NCBI RefSeq assembly: GCF_016862635.1
Contig: NZ_BONI01000025.1
Coordinates: forward strand, 1 to 64,000
Origin: Catellatospora coxensis
Lineage (GTDB): Bacteria; Actinomycetota; Actinomycetes; Mycobacteriales; Micromonosporaceae
Direction: 5' to 3'
Length of the DNA stretch: 64,000 nt
Each line of letters starts with the position of its first letter. The stretch's first letter is position 1. The position numbers were made by a program, and so were the translations under genes. The notes under the pieces were generated by a model that saw only the letters and a list, made by a program, of their open reading frames with translations, was not told where the DNA came from and did not search any database. Shown here in pieces: positions 15,575 through 23,608 of this stretch.

Positions 15575-17865
15575 GCACCGACCGGGTGCACGTCTTCGGC
15601 GTACGCCACCACGGCCCGGGTTCGGCCCGGGCCCTGGTGCGCGCGCTGGACGAGCTGAAGCCCGACATCATCCTGGTGGAGGGGCCGCCCGAGGCCGACG
15701 GGCTGGTCGCGCTCGCGGCCGACGAGCGGCTCGAACCGCCGGTGGCGCTGCTGGCGTACCCGACGAACGCGGCCAAGGGCGAGCAGGGCCGCAACGCCTC
15801 GTTCTGGCCGTTCGCCGTGTTCTCGCCGGAGTGGCAGGCGCTGCGCTGGGCCGTCAGCCACGACGTGCCGCTGCGCTTCTGCGACCTGCCCGCCGGCCAC
15901 CGCTTCGCGGCCCGCGCCGCCGAACCGGCCGGCCCACTCGACGGGACCACCCCGGCGGACCCGGCTGCGGAGCCGGGCGACCTGCCCGAGGGTGAGGCGG
16001 CCGAGGAGGAGCTGCGGGTCGATCCGATCGCCGGGCTCGCCCACGCGGCCGGGTACGACGACCCGGAGCGCTGGTGGGAGGACGTGATCGAGCACCGGCG
16101 CGACGTGCCGCCGTTCGAGGCCGTGGCCGAGGCGATGGCGGCGGTCCGCGAGGTCGCCCCGGCGATCAGCGAGGACCTGGTGCGCGAGGCGTACATGCGC
16201 CAGGTGCTGCGCGCCGCGCTGAAGGAAGGCCACCAGCGCGTCGCGGTGGTCTGCGGCGCGTGGCACGTGCCCGCGCTGGCCGGCGACCTGCCGCCCGCTA
16301 AGGACGACGCGGCGCTGCTCAAGGGCCTGCCGAGCATCCCGGCGACGGTGACGTGGGTGCCGTGGACGCACGGGCGGCTGGCGTCGTGGAGCGGCTACGG
16401 CGCGGGCGTCACCGCGCCCGGCTGGTACCACCACCTGTTCACCGCCGAGGACCAGCCGGTCGAGCGGTGGCTCGTCGGGGTCGCCGGGGTGCTGCGCGAC
16501 GAGGACCTCGCGGTCTCCAGCGCGCACGTCATCGAGTCGGCGCGCCTGGCCGACACCCTCGCCGTGCTGCGGGGACGGCCCGTGCCCGGCCTGGCCGAGG
16601 TCACCGAGGCGACCCGGGCGGTGCTGTGCGAGGGCGACGACACCCGCCTGGAGCTGGTGCAGCGGCGGGTCGTGGTGGGGGAGCGGCTGGGCGCCGTACC
16701 CCCGGATGCCCCGGCGGTGCCGCTGGCCCGCGACCTGGACGCGACCGCCCGCCGGCTGAAGCTCAACCAGCAGGCCCTGGTCACCGACCACGACCTCGAC
16801 CTGCGCAAATCCAACGACCTGGACCGCAGCCGGCTGCTGCACCGGCTGCGCCTGCTCGGCGTCGGCTGGGGCACGCCCGTGCAGCGCAAGTCGGGCAAGG
16901 GCACCTTCTGGGAGTCCTGGCAGCTGCAATGGCACCCCGAGTACGCGGTCGACCTCATCGCCGCCAGCGCCTACGGCACCACCGTCGAGCAGGCCGCGAC
17001 CGCCAAGGCCGTCGAGGCCGCCGCGGACGCCGACCTGGCGGCGCTGACCGGGCTGCTGGAGTCGTGCCTGCTCGCGCAGCTGCCCGCCGCGCAGCCCGCG
17101 GTGCTGCGCCGGCTGTCCGACCGGGCTGCCGTCGACACCGACGTCGCGCAGCTCATGGCGGCCGTGCCGGCGCTGGCCCGCACCCTGCGCTACGGCGACG
17201 TACGCGCCACCAGCACCGACGCGCTCGCCGAGGTGCTGACCGGCCTGGTCACCCGGATCCGGCTGGGCCTGCCCGGCGCGCTCACCGGCCTCGACGACGA
17301 CGCGGCCCGCGCCATGCGTATCCACCTCGACGCCACGCACGAGGCGCTGAGCCTGCTCGCCGAGCGGCTGCCGCTGCGTACGGAGTGGCTGGACACCCTG
17401 GCCCGGCTCGTGGACCGGCCGGACCTGCCGGGCCTGCTCGCCGGGCGGCTGCTGCGGCTGCTGCGCGACGCGGGCACCCTCGACGCCGACGCCGCCGAAC
17501 TGCGGCTGGCCCGCGCGCTGACCGTCGGCGTGCCGCCGGTGACCGCGGCCGGGTACGTCGAGGGCTTCCTGTCCGGCGGGGGACTGCTGCTGGTGCACGA
17601 CGAGGCGCTGCTGGCCCTGACCGACCGCTGGCTGTCCGGCCTCGCCCCGGACGTGTTCACGGCGGTGCTGCCGCTGCTGCGGCGTACCTTCGCCGCGTTC
17701 GCGGCACCGGAACGGCGCGCGGTCGGCGAGCAGGTCCGGCGGCTGGGCAGTGGCGGCACGCGGCCGCAGTCCGATGTGGATGACGTCGAGCTGGACCCGG
17801 CGCGGGTCGCGCGGGTGCTGCCGACGCTGGAACTGCTGCTCGCAGCGGGAAGGGGAGCGCGGTGA
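15571..17865 (+). CDS. DUF5682 family protein (YehM-like)
   Basis: A 764-residue protein beginning at a GTG that overlaps the ATPase stop (GTGA). The N-terminus has the DUF5682 signature VFGVRHHGPGSARAL, then DIILVEGPPEADGL, AVFSPEWQALRWA and, after residue 200, VVCGAWHVPAL. These short strand-plus-His/Glu patterns resemble those of the erythromycin-esterase/TraB-like fold, which may indicate a metal-binding or hydrolytic site. The C-terminal half is helical. It lies between the MoxR ATPase and the VWA protein, matching the E. coli order. Function unknown. Confidence 0.87.
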   Translation: MSTDRVHVFGVRHHGPGSARALVRALDELKPDIILVEGPPEADGLVALAADERLEPPVALLAYPTNAAKGEQGRNASFWPFAVFSPEWQALRWAVSHDVPLRFCDLPAGHRFAARAAEPAGPLDGTTPADPAAEPGDLPEGEAAEEELRVDPIAGLAHAAGYDDPERWWEDVIEHRRDVPPFEAVAEAMAAVREVAPAISEDLVREAYMRQVLRAALKEGHQRVAVVCGAWHVPALAGDLPPAKDDAALLKGLPSIPATVTWVPWTHGRLASWSGYGAGVTAPGWYHHLFTAEDQPVERWLVGVAGVLRDEDLAVSSAHVIESARLADTLAVLRGRPVPGLAEVTEATRAVLCEGDDTRLELVQRRVVVGERLGAVPPDAPAVPLARDLDATARRLKLNQQALVTDHDLDLRKSNDLDRSRLLHRLRLLGVGWGTPVQRKSGKGTFWESWQLQWHPEYAVDLIAASAYGTTVEQAATAKAVEAAADADLAALTGLLESCLLAQLPAAQPAVLRRLSDRAAVDTDVAQLMAAVPALARTLRYGDVRATSTDALAEVLTGLVTRIRLGLPGALTGLDDDAARAMRIHLDATHEALSLLAERLPLRTEWLDTLARLVDRPDLPGLLAGRLLRLLRDAGTLDADAAELRLARALTVGVPPVTAAGYVEGFLSGGGLLLVHDEALLALTDRWLSGLAPDVFTAVLPLLRRTFAAFAAPERRAVGEQVRRLGSGGTRPQSDVDDVELDPARVARVLPTLELLLAAGRGAR

Positions 17866-19013
17866 GCGACGAGGAGCGGCTGCGCCGGTGGCGGCTGGTG
17901 CTCGGCGGCGAGGGCGCCGAGGGCACCGGAGTGACGCTGGCCGGAGTGGACAAGGGCATGGACGAGGCCCTGGCCGCGCTGTACCGCGACGGCGGCGGCG
18001 ACGGCGGTTCCGGGCGCAGCGCCGGGCTGGGCGGCTCCGCGCCGAAGGTGGCGCGCTGGCTCGGCGACATCCGGCAGTACTTCCCGTCGACGGTGGTGCA
18101 GGTCATGCAGGCCGACGCGATCGAGCGGCTCAACCTGACCCGGCTGCTGGTCGAACCGGAGATGCTGGAGGCCGTCGAACCGGACGTGCACCTGGTCGGC
18201 ACGCTGCTGTCGCTGAACAAGGTGATGCCGGACAAGGCGCGCACCACCGCGCGCATGGTCGTCGCGAAGGTCGTCGCGGAGCTGGAGCGCCGGGTCGCGC
18301 AGCGCACCCGGGCCGCGATCACCGGCGCGGTCAACCGGGCCGCCCGGATCACCCGCCCGCGCCACCGCGACATCGACTGGAACCGCACCATCCGCGCCAA
18401 CCTCAAGCACTACCAGGCCGAACACCGCACCGTGGTGCCGGAGCGGCTGATCGGCTACGGCCGGTCCACCAAGGCCGTGCAGCGTGACGTGGTGCTGTGC
18501 GTGGACCAGTCCGGTTCGATGGCCGCGTCGGTGGTCTACTCCGGAGTGTTCGCCGCGGTGCTCGCGTCGATGAAAAGCCTGCGCACGTCCCTGGTGGTGT
18601 TCGACACCGCGGTTGTGGACCTCACCGACCAGCTGCACGACCCGGTCGAGGTGCTGTTCGGCACGCAGCTGGGCGGCGGCACCGACATCAACCGGGCCAT
18701 CGCGTACTGCCAGGGCCTGATCACCCGGCCCCGGGACAGCATCTTCATCCTCATCAGCGACCTCTACGAGGGCGGGGTGCGCGCGGAGATGCTGCGCCGC
18801 GTCGCCGCGATGACCGCCGCCGGGGTGCAGGTGATCGTCCTGCTCGCACTGTCCGATGAAGGCCAGCCTTCGTACGACCACAGCAACGCCTCGGCTCTGG
18901 CGGCGATGGGGGTCCCGTCGTTCGCGTGCACACCGGACGCGTTCCCGGAGTTGATGGCGGCGGCGATCGAACGGCGGGACCTGCAGCCGATCATCGAGAA
19001 GATGGGTCGCTGA
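17862..19013 (+). CDS. VWA-domain protein (YehP-like), MoxR partner
   Basis: A 383-residue protein. The N-terminal ~200 residues are helical. The C-terminal half is a von Willebrand A domain with all parts of the metal-ion-dependent adhesion site: DQSGS (Asp215, Ser217, Ser219), the Thr of LGGGTDINRA and the Asp of ILISDLYEG. In such systems the VWA domain binds the target protein or metal and works with the MoxR ATPase. The start overlaps the DUF5682 stop by four bases. This is the last gene of the operon; about 190 bases without a gene follow. Confidence 0.93.
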   Translation: MSDEERLRRWRLVLGGEGAEGTGVTLAGVDKGMDEALAALYRDGGGDGGSGRSAGLGGSAPKVARWLGDIRQYFPSTVVQVMQADAIERLNLTRLLVEPEMLEAVEPDVHLVGTLLSLNKVMPDKARTTARMVVAKVVAELERRVAQRTRAAITGAVNRAARITRPRHRDIDWNRTIRANLKHYQAEHRTVVPERLIGYGRSTKAVQRDVVLCVDQSGSMAASVVYSGVFAAVLASMKSLRTSLVVFDTAVVDLTDQLHDPVEVLFGTQLGGGTDINRAIAYCQGLITRPRDSIFILISDLYEGGVRAEMLRRVAAMTAAGVQVIVLLALSDEGQPSYDHSNASALAAMGVPSFACTPDAFPELMAAAIERRDLQPIIEKMGR

Positions 19014-19201
19014 GCCACGGATCAGCCAAAACGCACGGACCCGGCCGCGCTGACCTGGGGAGGTTGACGGGCGCGGCCGGATCACACTGATCACACCGCT
19101 TGCCGGGCGTCCGGTCAAGTCCTCCGGACGTACGGGCCCTGCTGTCCGGTGCGCTCGGCCGGGGCCGCTCACCGGCGGCCACGGCCTGGCGTTCGGCGGT
19201 G

Positions 19202-19651
19202 TCAGCGGGTTTTGACGTAGTGCCAGGCCTGGCTGACCACGTTGACCCCGAAGCTGTACCGCAGCGTGGTGAGCAGCACCGCGGCCACGAACACCATGCC
19301 GGCCAAGCCGATCAGCACGCGCACCAGCAACGATTGGCGTTTGACCCACTCGGTCCAGCCGCGCACCTTGTCCTTGGTGAACTGCAGCAGGTGCCGTGCC
19401 CACACGAACTCGATCGCCCAGATCGCCAGACCGCCGATCACGATCAGCCAGCCCGGCCCCGGCAGCGGGATCAGCAGGATGCCGATCGCCACCACCACGG
19501 CGCCCAGCGCACCGATGATCACTTTGAGGACGGCTCCCCCGGTCGGATTAGCCCGAACGGTCTGATGCGCTATCCGTGCCCGGTCCCGCCAGGTGCTCGA
19601 GCCCCGCGGAAAGTCCGGTTTGTCGCTCATCTCCCCACCCTTGTCAGCCAT
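19202..19651 (-). CDS. PGPGW-motif membrane protein (TIGR02611-like)
   Basis: A 149-residue integral membrane protein carrying the actinobacterial PGPGW motif (LLIPLPGPGWLIVIGG) between two membrane segments at about residues 42-62 and 66-84. A third and fourth hydrophobic stretch lie near residues 110-135. Proteins of this group are small membrane proteins of unknown function. The first ATG (19651) is used; a second ATG seven codons later is also preceded by a G-rich stretch. It is divergent from ssgB, with 271 bases between them that should hold both promoters; no consensus promoter is convincing by eye. Confidence 0.85.
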   Translation of the reverse strand: MADKGGEMSDKPDFPRGSSTWRDRARIAHQTVRANPTGGAVLKVIIGALGAVVVAIGILLIPLPGPGWLIVIGGLAIWAIEFVWARHLLQFTKDKVRGWTEWVKRQSLLVRVLIGLAGMVFVAAVLLTTLRYSFGVNVVSQAWHYVKTR

Positions 19652-19922
19652 GTCGCCGGGGTCGCGGAATCACCCGTCACCAACCCCGATGACTGGACGT
19701 TACCGGAGTGTGTCGACGGTCTTGGCCGGCATCGCACGATCGGCAATACCGGGCAAAAGCACGGCATCTTACTCCCTGTGGTGGGTCCGTGCCCACGTAA
19801 TCATCGATCTTCCCGCTATCGGGTGAGATCGTACGATGACGGAGCGTATAGGGGAGGGTCACCTTGAGTATGGGAGGGGCGGGGCGGTCAAGCTCCGCCG
19901 CAGTGCCGGGGGGAGTACGTCC

Positions 19923-20354
19923 ATGAGTGCTATCCGTCCTACGACCGTCGAGGTCGAGACATCGTTGCGGCTGGTCGCGCCCGACGCGACCTCGCTTCCG
20001 GTGCGGGCGAGTCTTCGCTACGACCCGGTCGACCCGTACGCGGTGCATGTGCTCTTCCACGCCGAATCCGCCGGCGGCGAGGCGGTGAGCTGGTCGTTCG
20101 CCCGTGAACTGCTGGTCACCGGACTCGACGAACCGGCCGGCATCGGCGACGTGCGGGTCTGGCCCTGGGCCACCCCGCGCGGCGACTTCGTCGCGCTCGC
20201 CCTGTCGTCGCCCGACGGCAACGCGCTCTTCGAAGTCCCACGAAGCGTGCTCGTACGCTTCCTGCGCCGCACCTACGTCGTGGTACCCCGCGGTCGCGAG
20301 ACCGACCACCTCGACGTCGACGCGGCAGTCAACCGGCTGCTCGCCGGTCGATGA
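19923..20354 (+). CDS. ssgB: SsgA-like sporulation protein, SsgB type
   Basis: A 143-residue SALP protein. SsgB in Streptomyces recruits FtsZ to mark sporulation septa and works with SsgA; it is present in all sporulating actinomycetes. Typical segments are LPVRASLRYDPVDPYAVHVLFH, SWSFARELLVTGL, GIGDVRVWPW, ALSSPDGNALFEVP and FLRRTYVVVPRG, in that order over the whole length. The ATG at 19923 has a strong GGGGGGAG ribosome-binding sequence, and the length agrees with SsgB. It is the best organism marker in the window, pointing to a sporulating actinomycete. Confidence 0.92.
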   Translation: MSAIRPTTVEVETSLRLVAPDATSLPVRASLRYDPVDPYAVHVLFHAESAGGEAVSWSFARELLVTGLDEPAGIGDVRVWPWATPRGDFVALALSSPDGNALFEVPRSVLVRFLRRTYVVVPRGRETDHLDVDAAVNRLLAGR

Positions 20355-20561
20355 TCAGCAGCTGACCAGCGACGGTCAGCCCTGATGATCACTCCCTGAG
20401 CCAGGCAACTCCGACCGGAGCATCCGGTCAGCACTCCGGCGAGGTGCTCGCGATGAGCACCTCGTCTCGTGCTGTCTGGGGGAGTTTGTCCGGTACGACA
20501 CGCGGGAGGGGTACCGAGATGCGCCGGGTGCCGCAGGTGCTGTAGAGTTCCATTCCGTTGC

Positions 20562-20633
20562 GGGCGATTGGCGCAGCGGGAGCGCGCTTCCTTCACACGG
20601 AAGAGGTCACTGGTTCGATCCCAGTATCGCCCA
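20562..20633 (+). tRNA. tRNA-Val(CAC)
   Basis: A complete 72-nt cloverleaf. The acceptor is GGGCGAT/ATCGCCC, the anticodon stem CTTCC/GGAAG encloses loop TTCACAC (anticodon CAC), and the T arm is CTGG-TTCGATC-CCAG. The discriminator is A. Its 3' end coincides with the start of a 61-bp repeat that recurs at 23074, so it is a candidate integration site. Confidence 0.96.
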
Positions 20634-20691
20634 CAGATAGTTGCACGTCAGAAGCTCGCTAGCGATCAACGCTAGCGAGCTTCTTCGATTG
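20631..20691 (+). repeat. 61-bp direct repeat, left copy (at tRNA-Val 3' end)
   Basis: Begins in the last three bases of tRNA-Val(CAC), includes the stem-loop behind it, and recurs 2443 bases downstream at 23074-23134 with 59 of 61 bases identical (differences at 20646 and 20670). A duplication that begins at a tRNA 3' end looks like attL/attR sites of an integrated element, although no integrase is found between the copies. Confidence 0.85.
20650..20684 (+). terminator. Stem-loop behind tRNA-Val
   Basis: AGAAGCTCGCTAGCG pairs perfectly (15 bp) with CGCTAGCGAGCTTCT around loop ATCAA. It starts 17 bases after the tRNA and is a good terminator candidate. The repeated copy at 23093-23127 forms the same hairpin with the pair nearest the loop lost. 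Confidence 0.75.
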
Positions 20692-20936
20692 GGTCTGGTG
20701 CTTCGGCTAGGTGGTCGTCGCTGGTTGCGACAGTCAACTGGGCTTTGGTCGGTCCGCGGGCCGATGCGATGCCCCGTCTGCGGCGAGGCCGAGCCCCGGC
20801 GCTGAACGGGCAGTGATCGCTACGTACCTGCCGGCGGCGTTGGCTGACCGGCTTTTCAACAAACACCCAAGCCGCCCCTCCAGCGGTCGCCTTCTGCGCG
20901 TGTATGAGATGTGCCAGTGATGTTGATGGGCCAGTG

Positions 20937-21449
20937 ATGACAGCCGGTCCGGCGGATTCGTTCCGGGAATACGTGCACGCGCGCCTGGGGACGCTTGTGC
21001 GTGCGGCGTTCCTGCTGACCGGCGACTCGTATCTGGCGGAGGACCTGGTTCAGCAGACGCTGGCCAAGGTTGCCTCCCGCTGGGAACAGATCGTCGCGGA
21101 CGGGAACCCGGACGCCTACGTGCGGCGCGTCCTGTACCACCAGCATGTCTCCTGGTGGAGAAGGTGGCGACGGGAGCCGCTGCCGGTCGCCGCCGTGCCG
21201 GAGGCCGCCGGGGCGGACCCCCACGGGCCGACGACGACGGCGATCGCCGTTCGCCAGGCGCTGGCCAGGCTGGCCCCCAGGCAGCGGGCCGTGCTGGTGC
21301 TGCGCTACTTCGAGGACTTGACCGAAGCACAGACGGCACAGGTCCTGGGTGTGTCGACGGGCACCGTGAAGAGCCAGGCTCGTGATGCGCTGGCCCGTCT
21401 ACGTGCCGTCGCCCCCGAACTGGCTGACCTGCAAGAGGTGTCGAAATGA
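20937..21449 (+). CDS. RNA polymerase ECF sigma factor, SigE family (copy B)
   Basis: A 170-residue ECF sigma factor closely similar along its length to the one at 2418-2927: shared segments include FLLTGDSYLAEDLVQQTL, DAYVRRVLYHQHVSWWRR, RQALARLAPRQRAVLVLRYFEDL and GTVKSQARDALARLR. The start ATG at 20937 is preferred; a GTG three bases upstream is possible. The stop overlaps the partner gene's ATG by four bases (ATGA). The pair lies between the two copies of the 61-bp repeat, so it may have arrived or been duplicated as one block. Confidence 0.93.
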   Translation: MTAGPADSFREYVHARLGTLVRAAFLLTGDSYLAEDLVQQTLAKVASRWEQIVADGNPDAYVRRVLYHQHVSWWRRWRREPLPVAAVPEAAGADPHGPTTTAIAVRQALARLAPRQRAVLVLRYFEDLTEAQTAQVLGVSTGTVKSQARDALARLRAVAPELADLQEVSK

Positions 21450-22792
21450 CTACAACGCTGCATCGAGTTCTGGTTGATCTCGCCGGCGAGGCGCCCAGCG
21501 TGCGCATGCCGGAGGACCTGTGGCGGCGCGGACGTCGCCTCCGCTGGCGGCGCCGGGCCGCAGGGATTCTTGCCTGCCTGCTGGTGAGTATGACCGCGAT
21601 GTGGCTGCCGTCGCCGAATGTGACCGGGTCGCAGTTCGCCGGTACTGACGACCGTACGCTGCCAGCCTGGGCCGCCCAGCCCTACCTGTGGCAGCAGACG
21701 TTCAGCGAGGATCCGAACGGGCCGGCGAAGCTTGTGTTCGAGACAGGGCACAGTCTCGATCTGGATACGTCGCTGGTGGTCGTGGGCCGGGACGACTCCT
21801 TCCGGCTGGTCTACCTCGACCCCGGCGAGTTGATGGGCAGTTTGTCGCCAGACGGCCGCTACCTCCTGGGCGACAACCTTGTCGACCTGGTCACCGGGCA
21901 GTCCCGCAAGCTCAGTCCTGCCGTCTCGTCACATTGGCCAGCCGTGTGGTCGCCCGACAGCCAAAGCGCCGTCGCCGTTATCGGGCAGGACGACGTGGTG
22001 CCAACCACCGGCCCGAACGGTGAGCGGATCAACGATTCGACGCGTTTGGACAACATCGTCATCGTCAGCGTGCCGGACGGCAGTCTACGGGTCGTCCACG
22101 TGGCTGAGGCAGACGTCTTCCGGGCGGCGTTCTCGCCTGACGGCACCCGGGTGGCCATCGCCGTCGGCCGCGACGCACAGAACAAGGAGTTGCTCATCCT
22201 GGACGTTGCGACCGGCGCCGTGCAACGTGCGGTGTCGCTCGGCGAGCGGCAGCAGATCGCGGGCAGCGCCGCCTGGTCGCCGGACGGCAACCGACTGATC
22301 CTCACATTCATCGAGGGATGCCTTACGGCGCCGTCCTGCGACGGGCCCACCCCTGACCGGCCGGCCCGGCAGCGGTTCCACCTGCAACAGCTCGATGTCG
22401 ACACCGGAACGGTCACGGACGAGGCCGTCCGTGGCCTGCAAGATCGACCGAACCTCATCGCCTGGCGGCAAGGCGCTCCGGTCCTGTCGGTTACCAACGA
22501 CGCGGACAACTCATGCGCCATCGTGCGTCTCCCGGCCGGCCAGAGCCCCGAGACTCTGCCACTGCGGGCGGCGGGGTACGGGTGCCCGAGCTATCCCCGC
22601 AATGCACTGGAGCAGTGGACCCTCGATGGCCCACAGCTGACGCCGTCGCCTTGGCAAGCGCAGAACTGGGCCTACGTCGTGCTGGGGCTCATCGTACTGA
22701 CCGGCGCGGCGCTCGTTGTGAAGCTGGGCCGGCGGTGGAGACGGCGGTCGATGACACAACGTTCCAGGGTCGCCCCTGAGCCTCCGCGATAG
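21446..22792 (+). CDS. Membrane-anchored beta-propeller protein, sigma-factor partner (copy B)
   Basis: A 448-residue paralogue of the protein at 2924-4282, with the same plan. An Arg-rich segment (RRGRRLRWRRRA) precedes a membrane helix at about residues 35-55, a mature domain begins with the shared motif QPYLWQQTFSEDPNGP, and propeller blade motifs follow (SLSPDGRYLLG, WSPDSQSAVAV, FSPDGTRVAIA, WSPDGNRLILT). A second membrane helix (WAYVVLGLIVLTGAALVV) and a basic tail close the protein. It is co-translated with the sigma factor. Likely role: sensing outside the membrane and controlling that sigma factor (inference). Confidence 0.8.
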   Translation: MTTTLHRVLVDLAGEAPSVRMPEDLWRRGRRLRWRRRAAGILACLLVSMTAMWLPSPNVTGSQFAGTDDRTLPAWAAQPYLWQQTFSEDPNGPAKLVFETGHSLDLDTSLVVVGRDDSFRLVYLDPGELMGSLSPDGRYLLGDNLVDLVTGQSRKLSPAVSSHWPAVWSPDSQSAVAVIGQDDVVPTTGPNGERINDSTRLDNIVIVSVPDGSLRVVHVAEADVFRAAFSPDGTRVAIAVGRDAQNKELLILDVATGAVQRAVSLGERQQIAGSAAWSPDGNRLILTFIEGCLTAPSCDGPTPDRPARQRFHLQQLDVDTGTVTDEAVRGLQDRPNLIAWRQGAPVLSVTNDADNSCAIVRLPAGQSPETLPLRAAGYGCPSYPRNALEQWTLDGPQLTPSPWQAQNWAYVVLGLIVLTGAALVVKLGRRWRRRSMTQRSRVAPEPPR

Positions 22793-23608
22793 TGTGCCTG
22801 GCGCCGGACCAGATCATGGACCAACTTGTCGCCCGATACGGCATGGGCCATGCAGTCAAGACCATGCGTAGCGTTCGATGACTCTTTTATTATCCAATCG
22901 GCAGGTCAGCCGCTATGGCCAGCCGACCCAATGGGGAGCAGTTTTGGGATGTATCCGGCCGGGGATTCAAACCTGCGCCGTCTGTACTCACATCCTGCGG
23001 GTTCGTACTGGCGTTACGGTCACAGCCGGACCGTGAGCTGCAGGAACGCGGTTCGGATTCTGCCGGGTATGGTCCACAGATAGTTGCAGGTCAGAAGCTC
23101 GCTAGCGATCAAAGCTAGCGAGCTTCTTCGATTGCCGGTGGGCAAATCTGCTCCACGATCCCCCACATCAGTGAGCGAAGCGCCACTTGATCCTTACGCC
23201 GTTTCGCTGTGTGCCTGGACAGGCCGAGTCCGGCCCCGGTGACGTCGAACGCGTAGCCGCCGGTGAACCCGTCCGGAGACCGCGACCGTGCAGACCGATC
23301 CGCCGCCACGCTCCGCCGGAACCGATGCCGAGTACCAGGCCACCCATATCTGGTCGTCCTCCGTAGCCGCGGTGCCTGGGAGGCTCCCTGAACAAGCCGT
23401 TGATCGGTCAGCTGGGCGGGACGTGCCAACGGACTTCTTCGAGTCGGTGGCCCGAAGGGTAGGGCACGGCCACGTCCGCTGATTGTGGATGGTCGACTGA
23501 CCGCTCGTTCCCGACTGATGCGCCGATGCCGGGGTGGCGCAGATGCGTGGTCTTCTTTTCCTTCTGCGTAGCGCGTAGAGAAGCTGCACCATAATTCGGG
23601 GAGGGCCC
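22793..23608. other. 816-bp region without a convincing gene
   Basis: Base composition is more even here than in the flanks, and the short open frames on both strands lack ribosome-binding sites, codon bias and recognisable motifs. It holds the right copy of the 61-bp repeat. The 40 bases before that copy (GCGGTTCGGATTCTGC and a GGTATGGTCCA end) faintly resemble a T arm and acceptor end, as if a tRNA-Val copy had decayed. Otherwise I see nothing in it. Confidence 0.5.
23074..23134 (+). repeat. 61-bp direct repeat, right copy
   Basis: Matches 20631-20691 at 59 of 61 positions in the same orientation, including the stem-loop. There is no intact tRNA in front of this copy. Together the copies bracket 2.4 kb that hold the sigma/beta-propeller pair. 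Confidence 0.85.

Noticed and set aside
20711-20920. A 69-codon frame between the tRNA-Val hairpin and sigma factor copy B.
   Set aside because: No ribosome-binding sequence, no domain, and it would overlap the expected promoter region of the sigma gene.
22826-23118. Short plus-strand frames of 67-85 codons before the right repeat copy.
   Set aside because: No start signals or domains; the overlap with a repeat and a possible tRNA remnant argues against coding.
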